Origin: Acidimicrobiaceae bacterium
GTDB taxonomy: Bacteria > Actinomycetota > Acidimicrobiia > Acidimicrobiales > RAAP-2
DNA length: 32,246 nt
NCBI GenBank assembly: GCA_027306755.1
Contig: DAHUZE010000093.1
Coordinates: 1-32,246, forward strand
Reading direction: 5' to 3'
Shown: positions 17,325 to 26,976 of the stretch, in pieces
Position numbering within the stretch: position 1 is the first letter of the stretch
How the letters are laid out: the number at the start of each line of letters is the position of its first letter
Position numbers and translations under genes: made by a program
Notes under the pieces: model-generated
Told to the model about the DNA's origin: nothing
Databases searched by the model: none
What the model saw: only the letters and a program-made list of their open reading frames with translations

Positions 17325-17330
17325 ACCATA
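17325..17330 (-). promoter_or_regulatory. -10 box of gcvH, leaderless type
   Basis: TATGGT ends 6 nt before the gcvH GTG and lies within the 25-bp gap after the nucleotidyltransferase gene. No -35 hexamer is obvious and no glycine riboswitch can fit between this box and gcvH. Confidence 0.5.
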
Positions 17331-17343
17331 CCGGCCGCCGGAG

Positions 17344-19839
17344 CTACGCGCCCGAGCGCAGGAGCTGGCGGATCCGCACGGCGTACTGCTGGGCGCGGGC
17401 CCGCGCCCGAGCCTCGCTCGGCCCCTCGGCCCACACATGGGTCACCGGGTCCTCCGTGTCGGGCAGCACGAGGGCCCAGCCGTCCTCGGCCGGGACCTTG
17501 ACTCCGTCCACGAGGATCAGGTTGTGGCCGTCCAGCTGCTCGACCAGCGTCCGCATGACCATGCCCTTCTGCTCCCAGGGCGTCATCACGGCTTCGTGGG
17601 CGATGCTCACCGTCGGCAGCCCCTCCACGATCTTGGACAGCGGCTGGCTGGTGAGCGACAGCATCGAGACGAGCTCTACAAGGGTGGCGGCGGCGTCAAA
17701 GGCAGGCAGGATCTCCGGCCAGATGAAGGCACCGGACTGCGTAGCGGCAAAGTCGACGTCGCCCGAAGCCGCCACCTCCATCACGTGTGCCGAGCCGAGC
17801 TTGGTCCACGTGATGGGCACTCCGGCGTCATGGCACAGCGACTCCGCCCAGCGGCTGACCGATACCGGGAGGGCCACCCGGGCGGCGGGCCGGCCCTCGA
17901 CGACGAGACGGAGCACTGCGAGGAGCGCCTGGTCGTCGCTGAGGACGGTTCCCTCATCGTCGATGATCATCAGGCGCTCGCAGTCCGCGTCGACGACGGC
18001 GCCGAGCTGGGCGCCCGATGCCCGCACCAGGTCGGCCACCCGCCGGGCGCTCGCCGCGCGGTCCACGGACATCATCCCGGGCGTGTGCGCGTACGGGTTC
18101 ACCACCAGGACGTCCGCGTCGAGCTTCGCCAGCAGGTTGGGCATCACGAAGCTGGCTGCTCCGTATGACAGGTCCAGGACCAGCTTCATGTTCGCCGCCC
18201 GGGCCGCCGAGAGGTCCACTACCTCGAACATGTCGTTCGTGTACTGCTCCACCGCCCGCCCGGGGAAGTCGATGTCGCCGATCTCCTCCGCCAGCACCCG
18301 GCGGAAGTCCTCCCGGTGGTAGAGGCGCTCGATCTTTCGCTGGCCCGGCTCGTCAAGATCCAGGCCCTCCTCGTCGAAGAAGCGGATGATCACCGACTGC
18401 GGATCGTCCTGGGCCAGCCGCACCGTCACGCCGCCGTTGTTCCCCGATGCCCGAACGTGGTGGCGCGTGACCGGCACGGTGGCCACCTCCAGGTCCTCCA
18501 CATTGACGCCGGCGGCGTTGCACCCGACCATGACCGCGCGCTTGAGGACCCGGGCCGCCCGGCTGGTGTCACGCGAGGCCGTGATGGTCATGCCCTTCTC
18601 CATCGTCGCCGCCCAGGCCATCGAGAGCCGCACCACCAGCTCCGGCCCGATGTCCACGTTGGCGATGCCCCGCACCCCGTCACGACCGAACAGGGAGCGG
18701 GCCCCCCGCGATTCCCAGACGATGGACGAGTTGACCACCGCCCCGGTATCGACGGTCTTGAAGGGATAGACCTTGACCCCGGCGCGCACCTGGGCCCCTG
18801 CGCCGACCAGGCAGCCCTCCCCGAGCACCGAGCCGGGCTCGCAGCTCGCACCCCGGCGCAGGTCGCACGAGCGGCCGATCACCGCCCCCGCAACCCGGGC
18901 CCCCGGGCCGAAGTAGGCGTTGTCGTGCACCACCGACCGCCGGACCTCCGCCCCGTCGGCCACCCGGACATTGGACCCGAGCGTCGAGTACTCCCCCAGG
19001 ACCACGCCCGCGCCGATCGAACAGTTGTCGGCGATGACGGCGGGCCCCTCGACGGTGGCCGCGGGATCGATGGTCGAGCCCTTGCCCAACCACACGCCGG
19101 GCCTGATCTCGAACCCGCGGATGTCCACCTGCACCTTGCCGTCGAGGATGTCCTGGTGTGCCCGCAGGTAGGCCTCGGTGGTGCCGACGTCCTCCCAGTA
19201 GCCGTCTGCCACGTAGCCGTAGATCGGACGGTGGCGGGCCAGCACCTCGGGGAAGATCTCGCCGGAGAAGTCGCTGGGCCGGTCCGGTGGGATGAAGTCC
19301 AGGATCTCGGGCTCGAGGACGTAGATCCCGGTGTTGATGGTGTCGCTGAACACCTGGCCCCACGTCGGCTTCTCGAGGAACCGCTCGACGGCCCCGTGCT
19401 CGTCGGCGATGACGATGCCGAACTCCAGGGGGTTCTCGACCGAGCACAGCGCCAGGGTGGCCAGGGCCCCTTTGCGCTGGTGGAAGTCCACGACGGCCGA
19501 GAGGTCGATGTCGGTCAGGACGTCGCCCGAGATGACCAGGAACCTCTCGTCCAGCTCCTCGCGGGCGTTGAGGACCGAGCCTGCCGTGCCGAGCGGCGTC
19601 TCCTCCGTCGCGTAGACCATGCGCACCCCGAGCTCGGAGCCGTCCCCGAAGTAGGTGCGGATGGCGTTGGCCATGAAGGCCACCGTCACGACGATGTCGG
19701 TCATCCCGTGCTGGCGCAACAACGCCACCACGTGCTCCATCATGGGCCGGTTGGCCATGGGCAGCATGGGCTTGGGCTGGTTGGAGGTGAGCGGCCGGAG
19801 CCGCGTCCCCTCGCCCCCCGCCATGATGACGGCCTTCAC
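17344..19839 (-). CDS. Sugar-1-phosphate nucleotidyltransferase fused to a degenerate phosphomutase domain (mannose-1-P guanylyltransferase-like)
   Basis: 831 residues from the GTG overlapping the upstream stop (GTGA). Residues 1 to about 235 are a nucleotidyltransferase (MKAVIMAGGEGTRLRPLTSN, metal-binding ISGDVLTDID, FLEKPTW, YWEDVGT). About 245-375 is a left-handed beta-helix of hexapeptide repeats. From about 380 comes an alpha-D-phosphohexomutase-like region (FGRDGVRGIAN at 384-394). The mutase active-site motifs are eroded: the TASHNP phosphoserine loop is replaced by VRLAQDDP (473-480), the metal loop D-x-D-x-D-R reads DADCER (617-622), the sugar loop ExSGH reads TQSGAF (700-705), and the phosphate loop RPSGTEP reads LPDTEDP (792-798). 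It probably makes an NDP-sugar (GDP-mannose is the usual annotation) for envelope glycans, with the second half structural or regulatory. Confidence 0.88.
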   Translation of the reverse strand: MKAVIMAGGEGTRLRPLTSNQPKPMLPMANRPMMEHVVALLRQHGMTDIVVTVAFMANAIRTYFGDGSELGVRMVYATEETPLGTAGSVLNAREELDERFLVISGDVLTDIDLSAVVDFHQRKGALATLALCSVENPLEFGIVIADEHGAVERFLEKPTWGQVFSDTINTGIYVLEPEILDFIPPDRPSDFSGEIFPEVLARHRPIYGYVADGYWEDVGTTEAYLRAHQDILDGKVQVDIRGFEIRPGVWLGKGSTIDPAATVEGPAVIADNCSIGAGVVLGEYSTLGSNVRVADGAEVRRSVVHDNAYFGPGARVAGAVIGRSCDLRRGASCEPGSVLGEGCLVGAGAQVRAGVKVYPFKTVDTGAVVNSSIVWESRGARSLFGRDGVRGIANVDIGPELVVRLSMAWAATMEKGMTITASRDTSRAARVLKRAVMVGCNAAGVNVEDLEVATVPVTRHHVRASGNNGGVTVRLAQDDPQSVIIRFFDEEGLDLDEPGQRKIERLYHREDFRRVLAEEIGDIDFPGRAVEQYTNDMFEVVDLSAARAANMKLVLDLSYGAASFVMPNLLAKLDADVLVVNPYAHTPGMMSVDRAASARRVADLVRASGAQLGAVVDADCERLMIIDDEGTVLSDDQALLAVLRLVVEGRPAARVALPVSVSRWAESLCHDAGVPITWTKLGSAHVMEVAASGDVDFAATQSGAFIWPEILPAFDAAATLVELVSMLSLTSQPLSKIVEGLPTVSIAHEAVMTPWEQKGMVMRTLVEQLDGHNLILVDGVKVPAEDGWALVLPDTEDPVTHVWAEGPSEARARARAQQYAVRIRQLLRSGA

Positions 19840-20516
19840 GCGCCCACCCCCCTGCCCGGTGCGAGCGGGCCCCCTATCGTCGTTCCCCCCCCGCCCTCCC
19901 GGCGGGCCCGTCTGCCCTCGGCGAGCGCCTTGCGCGCCGGGGCCACGTACGCCGCGGCCGCCACCCATGCCAGGGCGAGGCCGGCGCCCCCGGCGACCCA
20001 CGCCACCACGTGGAACGGCTCCTGCCAACCGGCGGTGCCGTGGCTGATCAGGAAGCCCGGGTAGGAGACCATGAGGCCGAACGTCCCGGCCTTGCCGATC
20101 CACAGAACGTCGATGCGCCGGGAGCCGAGCGCGGCGAGGACAACGGTCATCGCGGAGACCAGCGCCTCCCGGGCGACGGTAAGCAGTCCGAACCAAAGCG
20201 GGACGGCACCGTGCACGATCACCGAGACGACGGCGGTGCCGACCAGGAGCCGGTCAGCCGTCGGGTCCAGGACCTTGCCCACCGTGGAGACCTGGTGCAG
20301 CCGGCGGGCCAGCTGGCCGTCGACCCAGTCGGTAGCGCCGAGCACCCCCAGAAGGATCGCCGCCGCCGTCTGGCGCCCCGCGCCGAAGAGGAGCCAGCAG
20401 AACACCGGGATGCAACCCAGCCGGACGGCGGTGACAAGGTTGGCCGCCGTGAGGATGCGGTCCTCCCCCCCTGCAGGCGCAGTGGAAGCGCCCGCAGCGG
20501 GGTCCGGCAACGACAT
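19836..20516 (-). CDS. CDP-alcohol phosphatidyltransferase family protein (PgsA-like)
   Basis: 226 residues from the ATG 7 nt after TAGACT. The family signature D-G-x2-A-R-x8-G-x3-D-x3-D is intact (Asp66-Gly67, Ala70-Arg71, Gly80, Asp84, Asp88) in the segment starting DWVDGQLARR. About five to six hydrophobic segments follow the usual membrane topology. These enzymes displace CMP from CDP-diacylglycerol with an alcohol such as glycerol 3-phosphate or an inositol phosphate; the substrate is not determined by the sequence alone, and PgsA is the nearest guess. The C-terminal ~30 residues are basic and Gly-rich. It is coupled by a 4-base overlap to the nucleotidyltransferase gene. Confidence 0.88.
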   Translation of the reverse strand: MSLPDPAAGASTAPAGGEDRILTAANLVTAVRLGCIPVFCWLLFGAGRQTAAAILLGVLGATDWVDGQLARRLHQVSTVGKVLDPTADRLLVGTAVVSVIVHGAVPLWFGLLTVAREALVSAMTVVLAALGSRRIDVLWIGKAGTFGLMVSYPGFLISHGTAGWQEPFHVVAWVAGGAGLALAWVAAAAYVAPARKALAEGRRARREGGGGTTIGGPLAPGRGVGA

Positions 20517-20523
20517 GACGTGG

Positions 20524-20529
20524 AGTCTA
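20524..20529 (-). promoter_or_regulatory. -10 box of the phosphatidyltransferase gene, leaderless type
   Basis: TAGACT, identical to the uppS box, lies 7 nt before the ATG at 20516. It sits in the short gap to the divergent DUF1015 gene, so the two promoters overlap or nearly overlap. Confidence 0.55.
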
Positions 20530-20557
20530 CGGGTGCGCGGTGTGCCAGTCTGTGCCC

Positions 20558-21754
20558 GTGCCGACCATCGAGCCATTCTCCGGCGTGCGCTACGACCCCG
20601 CCGCCGCCCCGCTGGACCAGGTCATCGCCCCGCCCTACGACGTGGTGGGCTCAGCCCATCGAGACCTGCTGGCGCACCGGAGCCCTTGGAACGCCATCCA
20701 CCTGGAGCTGCCCGAAGCGGACCTGCGATCGGGACGGGACCGGTACGTGGCCGCGGCCGAGCTGCTCGACGACTGGCTGGAGCGGGGTGTGCTCCTCACC
20801 GATCGGCGGCCCGCGCTCTACCCCTACCGGATGACGCTTCCCGACCGGACCTCCACGATGGGTTTCGTCGGGGCTCTCGGGATCGGCGACGATGTGCTCC
20901 CGCACGAAGAGACCATGCCCAAGCCCCGGAGCGACCGCCTGGACCTGCTGCGGGCCACCGGCGCCAACCTGTCCCCCATCTGGGGGCTCTCCCTGGCCAA
21001 AGGGCTCAGCGACATCTTCGCCCCGGAGGGGGCGCCGTCTGCCGAGGCCTACGACGACGACGGGGTCCACCACGAGCTCTGGGTGCTCGACGATCCGGAC
21101 CGCGTCCGGCGCGTTGCTGAGGCGGCAGGTTCGGCGCCAATCGTGATCGCCGACGGCCACCACCGCTACGAGACGGCCCGCACCTACCGGAGCGAGGTCC
21201 GCTCGGTGAACGGCGACCGGCCGGGCGACTACGACGCCGTGATGGCCTTCATCGTGGAGCTGGCGCCCGAGCAGCTGCACGTCCGGGCCATCCACCGCAT
21301 GATCGCAGGGCTTCCGGAGGGTACGGACCTCCTCGGCCTCCTCGACCCGTACTTTGACGCCGTCCACGCCGGCACAGCCAGCGACCGCGTGGTGGCTGCC
21401 CTGGAGTCCTCCGGCGCGTTGGCGCTGGTGACCCCCGACGGCTCATGGATGCTCAATCCGCTGCCCGACGCCTTCTCCCGCGCCGGGACGGACCTCGAGG
21501 CCGGCCTGATCGACCTGGCGCTCCGAGCGGCGCCCGAGGCTTCGCTCTCCTACACCGCGGAACGGCCCGAAGCGATGGAGGCCCTCACGACGGGGGACGC
21601 GCAGGCCGTCCTTCTCCTGAGGCCGGTGAGCGTGGACCAGATCTCGGCGTGGGCGGGCTCGCGGCGGCGGATGCCCGCCAAGACCACCTACTTCACCCCG
21701 AAGCCCCGGACCGGGATGGTGATCCGGGTACTGTCCGGCGAAGCCGAGGCTTGA
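20558..21754 (+). CDS. DUF1015 family protein
   Basis: 398 residues from the GTG giving the usual family N-terminus (MPTIEPFSGVRYDP, then VIAPPYDVV). In-frame GTGs at 20540 and 20552 are alternatives. The weak hexamer CAGTCT lies 6 nt before 20558, matching the spacing of other leaderless genes here. DUF1015 features include a PYRM segment, MPKPRSDRLDLLRAT, IADGHHRYETA (about residue 200) and a C-terminal TYFTPKPRTGMV. The family is widespread and functionally uncharacterised; the conserved His/Asp/Arg residues suggest an enzyme or nucleotide-related role, but this is not established. Its last 62 bases overlap the 3' end of the convergent exporter gene. Confidence 0.9.
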   Translation: MPTIEPFSGVRYDPAAAPLDQVIAPPYDVVGSAHRDLLAHRSPWNAIHLELPEADLRSGRDRYVAAAELLDDWLERGVLLTDRRPALYPYRMTLPDRTSTMGFVGALGIGDDVLPHEETMPKPRSDRLDLLRATGANLSPIWGLSLAKGLSDIFAPEGAPSAEAYDDDGVHHELWVLDDPDRVRRVAEAAGSAPIVIADGHHRYETARTYRSEVRSVNGDRPGDYDAVMAFIVELAPEQLHVRAIHRMIAGLPEGTDLLGLLDPYFDAVHAGTASDRVVAALESSGALALVTPDGSWMLNPLPDAFSRAGTDLEAGLIDLALRAAPEASLSYTAERPEAMEALTTGDAQAVLLLRPVSVDQISAWAGSRRRMPAKTTYFTPKPRTGMVIRVLSGEAEA

Positions 21755-22640
21755 CGCGTCGCCGCAGGGGTCCGAGCCGCCGCAGCGCCACCACCAGGCC
21801 CCCGGCGGCAGCCAGCGCAATGGCGGTGAGGAGCCCCGCCGTGGGCACGCCCACGTACTTGAGCCCGGAAATGACAAGGACGGCGGCCAGCACCGGACGC
21901 ACCAGCCCGTCCGGGGCGCGCGACGAGAGGAGCGATCCGGCGAGCACTCCGGGAACGCTGCCCACGACGACCGACGCCGTCACCGCCAGCTCCACATGGC
22001 CGAACAGCAACTGCCCGAGGGCGGCCGCTCCCGTAAGGGGGATGGCCTGGACCAAGTCGGTCCCGACCAGCTGGGAGGACGCCAGCATCGGGTAGAGGAG
22101 CATGAGCAGCACGAGCATCAAAGACCCCGATCCGACCGAGGTGAGGCCCACCATGACGCCGCCGGCGAGTCCGACCGCCGCCGTCGGCAGGGGATGGACC
22201 GCGATGGCCGCCGGAAGCTCCGGTGCGATCGGTCCGTCGGCGGCTGGCGGCCGACGGCTCCGAACCAACGCGCGGCCGGTCATGCCCGCCGCCCCCACCA
22301 GCAGCGCCGCCCCGAGCACCAGCTCGACCTGGCGCTGCGCCGCCGGCCCGGACCCCAGCGTGTGCAGGAGGAACGCCCCCAGCAGCGCTCCGGGAACCGA
22401 CCCCACCGCCAGCCAGCCGACCATGCGCAGGTGGACGGTCCCCCGCGTCAGGTGCACCGCGGCGCCGACGGGCCGCATCACCACGGCGGCAACCAGGTCG
22501 CTCGAGATGGCCGCCGCTGGCGGGACACCGAAGAGGAAGATCAGCATGGGCGTCATGAGCGCCCCTCCCCCGGCACCCGTCATCCCGACGAGAAAGCCGA
22601 CGATGGCGCTCCCGAGGATCATGAACCCGCCCAGGTGCAC
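21693..22640 (-). CDS. TauE/SafE-family sulfite/anion exporter
   Basis: 315 residues with about eight hydrophobic segments in two halves. The first half begins GSAIVGFLVGMTGAGGGALM and the second begins VGLAGGVMVGLTSVGSGSLM, the internal repeat typical of TauE/SafE permeases. A Pro/Arg-rich cytoplasmic loop (about 128-145) separates the halves. Members export sulfite, sulfoacetate or other organic anions; the substrate here is unknown. The basic C-terminal tail (RRRVKPRLRR) is encoded within the overlap with the DUF1015 gene. Start GTG 6 nt after TAGTAT. The upstream promoter is unusually AT-rich and repeat-bearing, suggesting specific regulation. Confidence 0.9.
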   Translation of the reverse strand: MHLGGFMILGSAIVGFLVGMTGAGGGALMTPMLIFLFGVPPAAAISSDLVAAVVMRPVGAAVHLTRGTVHLRMVGWLAVGSVPGALLGAFLLHTLGSGPAAQRQVELVLGAALLVGAAGMTGRALVRSRRPPAADGPIAPELPAAIAVHPLPTAAVGLAGGVMVGLTSVGSGSLMLVLLMLLYPMLASSQLVGTDLVQAIPLTGAAALGQLLFGHVELAVTASVVVGSVPGVLAGSLLSSRAPDGLVRPVLAAVLVISGLKYVGVPTAGLLTAIALAAAGGLVVALRRLGPLRRRVKPRLRRTVPGSPSRSGASG

Positions 22641-22646
22641 GGCTAA

Positions 22647-22676
22647 ATACTAGCAACTCTATAGATTTTGTAGCAA
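22647..22676 (-). promoter_or_regulatory. Promoter of the TauE/SafE gene
   Basis: Minus strand: TTGCTA (22671-22676), an 18-bp spacer and TAGTAT (22647-22652), ending 6 nt before the GTG. The hexamer TTGCTA recurs exactly 20 bp downstream at 22651-22656, overlapping the -10 box, and TCTATAGA, a perfect 8-bp palindrome, lies in the spacer. The region is a clear AT-rich island in GC-rich DNA. Confidence 0.65.
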
Positions 22677-22680
22677 TACT

Positions 22681-22694
22681 TTTGCCGGGGCAAA
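22681..22694. promoter_or_regulatory. Inverted repeat upstream of the TauE/SafE promoter
   Basis: TTTGCC-GG-GGCAAA is a 6-2-6 inverted repeat just upstream of the -35 box of the exporter gene and 47 bp after the korB stop. It could be an operator for the exporter or a short korB terminator. There is no T-run after it on the minus strand, which favours the operator reading. Confidence 0.35.
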
Positions 22695-22741
22695 GATTGC
22701 GCGGCGGGGCGCACCAGCGGGGGTGGAGCGCCCTCGGGCGG

Positions 22742-23760
<1,019 letters not shown>

Positions 23761-23764
<4 letters not shown>

Positions 23765-25647
23765 TCGGCACCTCCGAGATGCGAGAGGATGGCAGCCTCG
23801 ATCTCGGCCGCCCGGAACGGAACGCCCTGGACCTTGTTCAAAGACCGGGCGTCAACGAGGTATTCCGACCGGACGAGCCGTGACAGCTGGCCCAGGTTCA
23901 TCTCAGGCACCAGCACCTTGGAGTACCGGCGCAAGACGTCGCCCAAGTCCCGGGGGAACGGGTTCAGGTGCACCAGGTGCGCGTGGGCCACCCTCTGCCC
24001 GCGGGCCCGCACCCGGCGGACACCGGCGGCCACCGCCCCGTAGGTGGACCCCCACGCCAGGACCAGCAGCTCGGCTCCGTCCTCGTCGTCGACATCCACC
24101 GGCGGGATGGATGCGGCGATGCCGGCGATCTTGTCGTTACGCAGATGCACCATGCGTTCGTGGTTGACCGTGTCGTAGGAGACGTTGCCCGACCCGTCAG
24201 CCTTCTCCAGGCCGCCGATCCGGTGCTCCAGGCCGGGCACGCCGGGTGGGGCCCACGGCCGGGCCAGCGTGACTTCGTCGCGGAGGTAAGGCCAGAACTC
24301 CGCCGTCCCATCGGCCGACGTGTGGTTCGGCTCGGTGGCGAACGCGGGGTCGATGCGGGGAAGTGCGTCGACATCGGGGAGGCGCCACGGTTCCGCGCCG
24401 TTGGCCAGGTACCCGTCGGACAGCAAGATGACCGGGGTGCGGTAGGTGATGGCCAGTCGCGCCGCCTCGATCGCCGCTTCGAAGCAGTGGGCCGGCGTCT
24501 TGGCCGCCACGATGGGCAGCGGCGCCTCGCCGTGGCGCCCGTACATCGCATGCAAGAGGTCGGCCTGCTCAGCCTTGGTGGGCAGGCCGGTCGACGGACC
24601 ACCACGCTGGATGTCGACCACCAGCAGGGACAGCTCCAGGTTGATGGCAAGCCCGATCGCCTCGGACTTGAGATCCAGCCCGGGCCCGCTCGTGGTCGTC
24701 ACGCCCAACGAGCCGCCGAACGCCGCCCCTAGAGCCGAGCCGACACCGGCGATCTCGTCTTCCGCCTGGAAGGTCCGGACGCCGAACTCCTTGCGCCGCG
24801 AGAGCTCGTGGAGGATATCGGAGGCCGGGGTGATCGGGTAGCTGCCCAGGAACAGCGGCAGCCCAGCGAGCCGCGCTGCGGCGATCAGTCCCCATGCCAG
24901 GGCTTGGTTCCCGGTCACCTGCGTGTACTCACCGGGGTCGAAGTGCGCCGGGCGCACCTCGTAGGTGGCCTCGAACAGCTCAACGGTCTCGCCGAAGTGG
25001 TAGCCGGCCCGGAACGCCCGGGTGTTGGCCTCGGACACCAACGGCCGTTCGGCGAACTTGGTGCCGATCCATTCGATCGTGGGCTCGACCGGACGATTGT
25101 AGAGCCAGCTGAGAAGCCCGAGGGCGAAGAAGTTCTTCGAGCGCTCGGCGTCGCGCGGCTTGACCCCGGCCTCCTTGCAGACCTCCTGGGTCAGAGAGGT
25201 CATCGGGACTTCGAAGACGGTGAAGGCGCTCAAGCTGTTGTCGGTGAGCGGGTTGTCCTCATAGCCGGCCTTGTGGAGGCTCCGCTCGTCGAACGCGTCG
25301 ACGTTGACGAGCAGCGTGGCCCCGTTCTCCATCACGCCGATGTTGGCCCGGAGCGCTGCGGGGTTCATCGCCACCAGGACGTTCGGGGCATCCCCGGGGG
25401 TCAGGATGTCATGGTCGGAGATCTGGACCTGGAAGGCCGACACCCCGGCCAACGTTCCGGCCGGCGCCCGGATCTCCGCCGGGAAGTCCGGGAAGGTTGC
25501 GAGGTCGTTCCCGAAGAGGGCGCTGGTCTCCGTGAACCGGTCGCCGGTGAGCTGCATCCCGTCCCCGGAGTCACCCGCGATGCGGATCACGACGCGGTCG
25601 ACCTGCTGGGGCTCGGCGTGGTGCCGAGGTTCTTCCGTGGTGGTCAT
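23761..25647 (-). CDS. korA: 2-oxoglutarate:ferredoxin oxidoreductase, alpha subunit (gamma-alpha fusion)
   Basis: 628 residues. The gamma domain comes first ([17 protein letters not shown] at about 22-38, through about 215), then the alpha domain with [13 protein letters not shown] (270-282), the [17 protein letters not shown] segment and [14 protein letters not shown], ending with a transketolase-C-like part ([13 protein letters not shown]). It partners KorB; substrate and CoA binding lie in this chain. Translation starts at an ATG with GAGGA about 8 nt upstream, so this is an SD-led gene in contrast to the leaderless ones. It heads the korAB operon, with 260 bp of gene-free DNA before it. 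Confidence 0.96.
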
Positions 25648-25757
25648 CTCAACCGTCCTCGTCGCTGCTCCCTCCGGACCCGGCGGGGCCGGGACGGGGT
25701 GGAGCGCACGTCGGACGGGTCACCTCGTCTTCCGCACTCGCTCGACCACGCTGTCGG

Positions 25758-25780
25758 GCGGAGGTCAATCGTGCCTCCGC
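25758..25780. promoter_or_regulatory. Small hairpin between the aldolase and korA genes
   Basis: GCGGAGG (25758-25764) and CCTCCGC (25774-25780) can pair over a 9-nt loop in the 260-bp gap. It could end the aldolase transcript or lie in the korA leader. Nothing in the sequence decides between these. Confidence 0.3.
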
Positions 25781-25907
25781 CAGCATAGTTGCGAACCCGC
25801 GCTCACCGGGTGGACGGGGGCGGTGCGGAGGCCGGGGGTGGGACGGGCAGGGCCGGCCGGGTCAGGTGGAGGGTGGCGGGGCCGACGGCGGACAGGTGCC
25901 GTCGCCG

Positions 25908-26963
25908 CTATGCGATGGTGACGTTGGGGTCCAGGTAGACGTCTTGGATGGCGTGGATCAGGGCCGCGCCCTCGTCCATCGGGCGCTGGAAGGCCTTGCG
26001 TCCGACGATCAACCCCTGGCCTCCGGCGCGCTTGTTGATCACGGCGGTGCGCACCGCTTGGGCCAGGTCCCCGCTCCCCGCTGACTCGCCGCCCGAATTG
26101 ATGAGGCCGATCCGGCCCGCGTAGCAGTTCACGACCTGCCAGCGCGTGCGGTCGATGGGGTGGTCGGTGGTGAACTGGTCGTACACCAAGGGGTCGGTCC
26201 GGCCGAACCCGATGGCCATGTAGCCGCCGTTGTTCTCCGGCTGCTTCTGCTTGATGATGTCCGCCTCGATGGTGACCCCGATGTGGTTGGCCTGGCCCGT
26301 CAGGTCGGCTGACACCTCGTAGCTGACGCCCTCCTTCTTGAACCCAGGATTCCGGAGGTAGCACCACAAGACGGTGCACATACCGAGGGCGTGCGCCTCC
26401 TCGAAGGCCTCGGACACCTCACGGAGCTGCCGGTCCGCCTCGTCCGAGCCGAAGTAGATGGTGGCCCCGACGCCGGCCGCTCCGAGCTCGAACGCCTGCC
26501 GGGCCGATCCGAACATGACCTGGTCGTACGTGTTCGGATAGTGCAGGAAGTCGTTGTGGTTGAGCTTCACGATGAACGGGATGCGATGCACGTAGCGCCG
26601 GGCGACCGCCCCCAGGGTTCCGAGCGTGGTCGCGATGGCACTGCAATCGCCGGCGAGTGCCAGCTCACAGAGGTTGGCCGGATCGAAGTACTTGGGGTTC
26701 CTGGCGAAGCTGGCAGCAGCCGAGTGCTCGCTGCCCTGGTCCACCGGGAGGATCGACAGGTGCCCGGTGCCACCCAGTCGGCCGTGGCCGTAGAGCGAGC
26801 CAAGGGACCGCAGGACGGCCGCCGAGCGGTCCGAATCTCGGAAGGTCCGGTCCAAGAAGTCGGAACCGGGAAGCACCAGCCCCTCCGCCGGAAACGCCTT
26901 CCCCTCGTGGTTCAACAGGGAGTCCGCCTCGTCGCCGAGCAGCTGCTGGAGGTCCGTGGCCAT
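25908..26963 (-). CDS. Class I (archaeal/DhnA-type) fructose-bisphosphate aldolase
   Basis: 351 residues from the ATG 7 nt after TAGGCT; the longer open frame upstream is a shadow of the TPR gene. It belongs to the DhnA/FbaB group: [14 protein letters not shown] (about 68-81), FIVKLNHND (130-138), [14 protein letters not shown] (164-177), the lysine-bearing ADIIKQKQP (234-242, likely including the Schiff-base lysine) and [15 protein letters not shown] (314-328). It interconverts fructose 1,6-bisphosphate with dihydroxyacetone phosphate and glyceraldehyde 3-phosphate, without a metal. Its start lies 12 bp from the TPR gene stop, whose TAG is part of the -10 box, so it can be transcribed alone or by read-through. 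Confidence 0.93.
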   Translation of the reverse strand: MATDLQQLLGDEADSLLNHEGKAFPAEGLVLPGSDFLDRTFRDSDRSAAVLRSLGSLYGHGRLGGTGHLSILPVDQGSEHSAAASFARNPKYFDPANLCELALAGDCSAIATTLGTLGAVARRYVHRIPFIVKLNHNDFLHYPNTYDQVMFGSARQAFELGAAGVGATIYFGSDEADRQLREVSEAFEEAHALGMCTVLWCYLRNPGFKKEGVSYEVSADLTGQANHIGVTIEADIIKQKQPENNGGYMAIGFGRTDPLVYDQFTTDHPIDRTRWQVVNCYAGRIGLINSGGESAGSGDLAQAVRTAVINKRAGGQGLIVGRKAFQRPMDEGAALIHAIQDVYLDPNVTIA

Positions 26964-26970
26964 GCGATCG

Positions 26971-26976
26971 AGCCTA
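26971..26976 (-). promoter_or_regulatory. -10 box of the aldolase gene, sharing bases with a stop codon
   Basis: TAGGCT lies 7 nt before the aldolase ATG. Its TAG (26974-26976) is the stop codon of the upstream TPR gene. This matches the gcvT case in both hexamer and use of the stop codon. Confidence 0.5.

Noticed and set aside
17840-19447. Alternative frames across the nucleotidyltransferase gene on both strands
   Set aside because: The transferase frame shows complete domain motifs and hexapeptide repeats; the others are compositional shadows.
22681-22694. Inverted repeat as a definite korB terminator
   Set aside because: The stem is only 6 bp with a 2-nt centre and no T-run; operator function is at least as likely, so it is listed as regulatory with low confidence.
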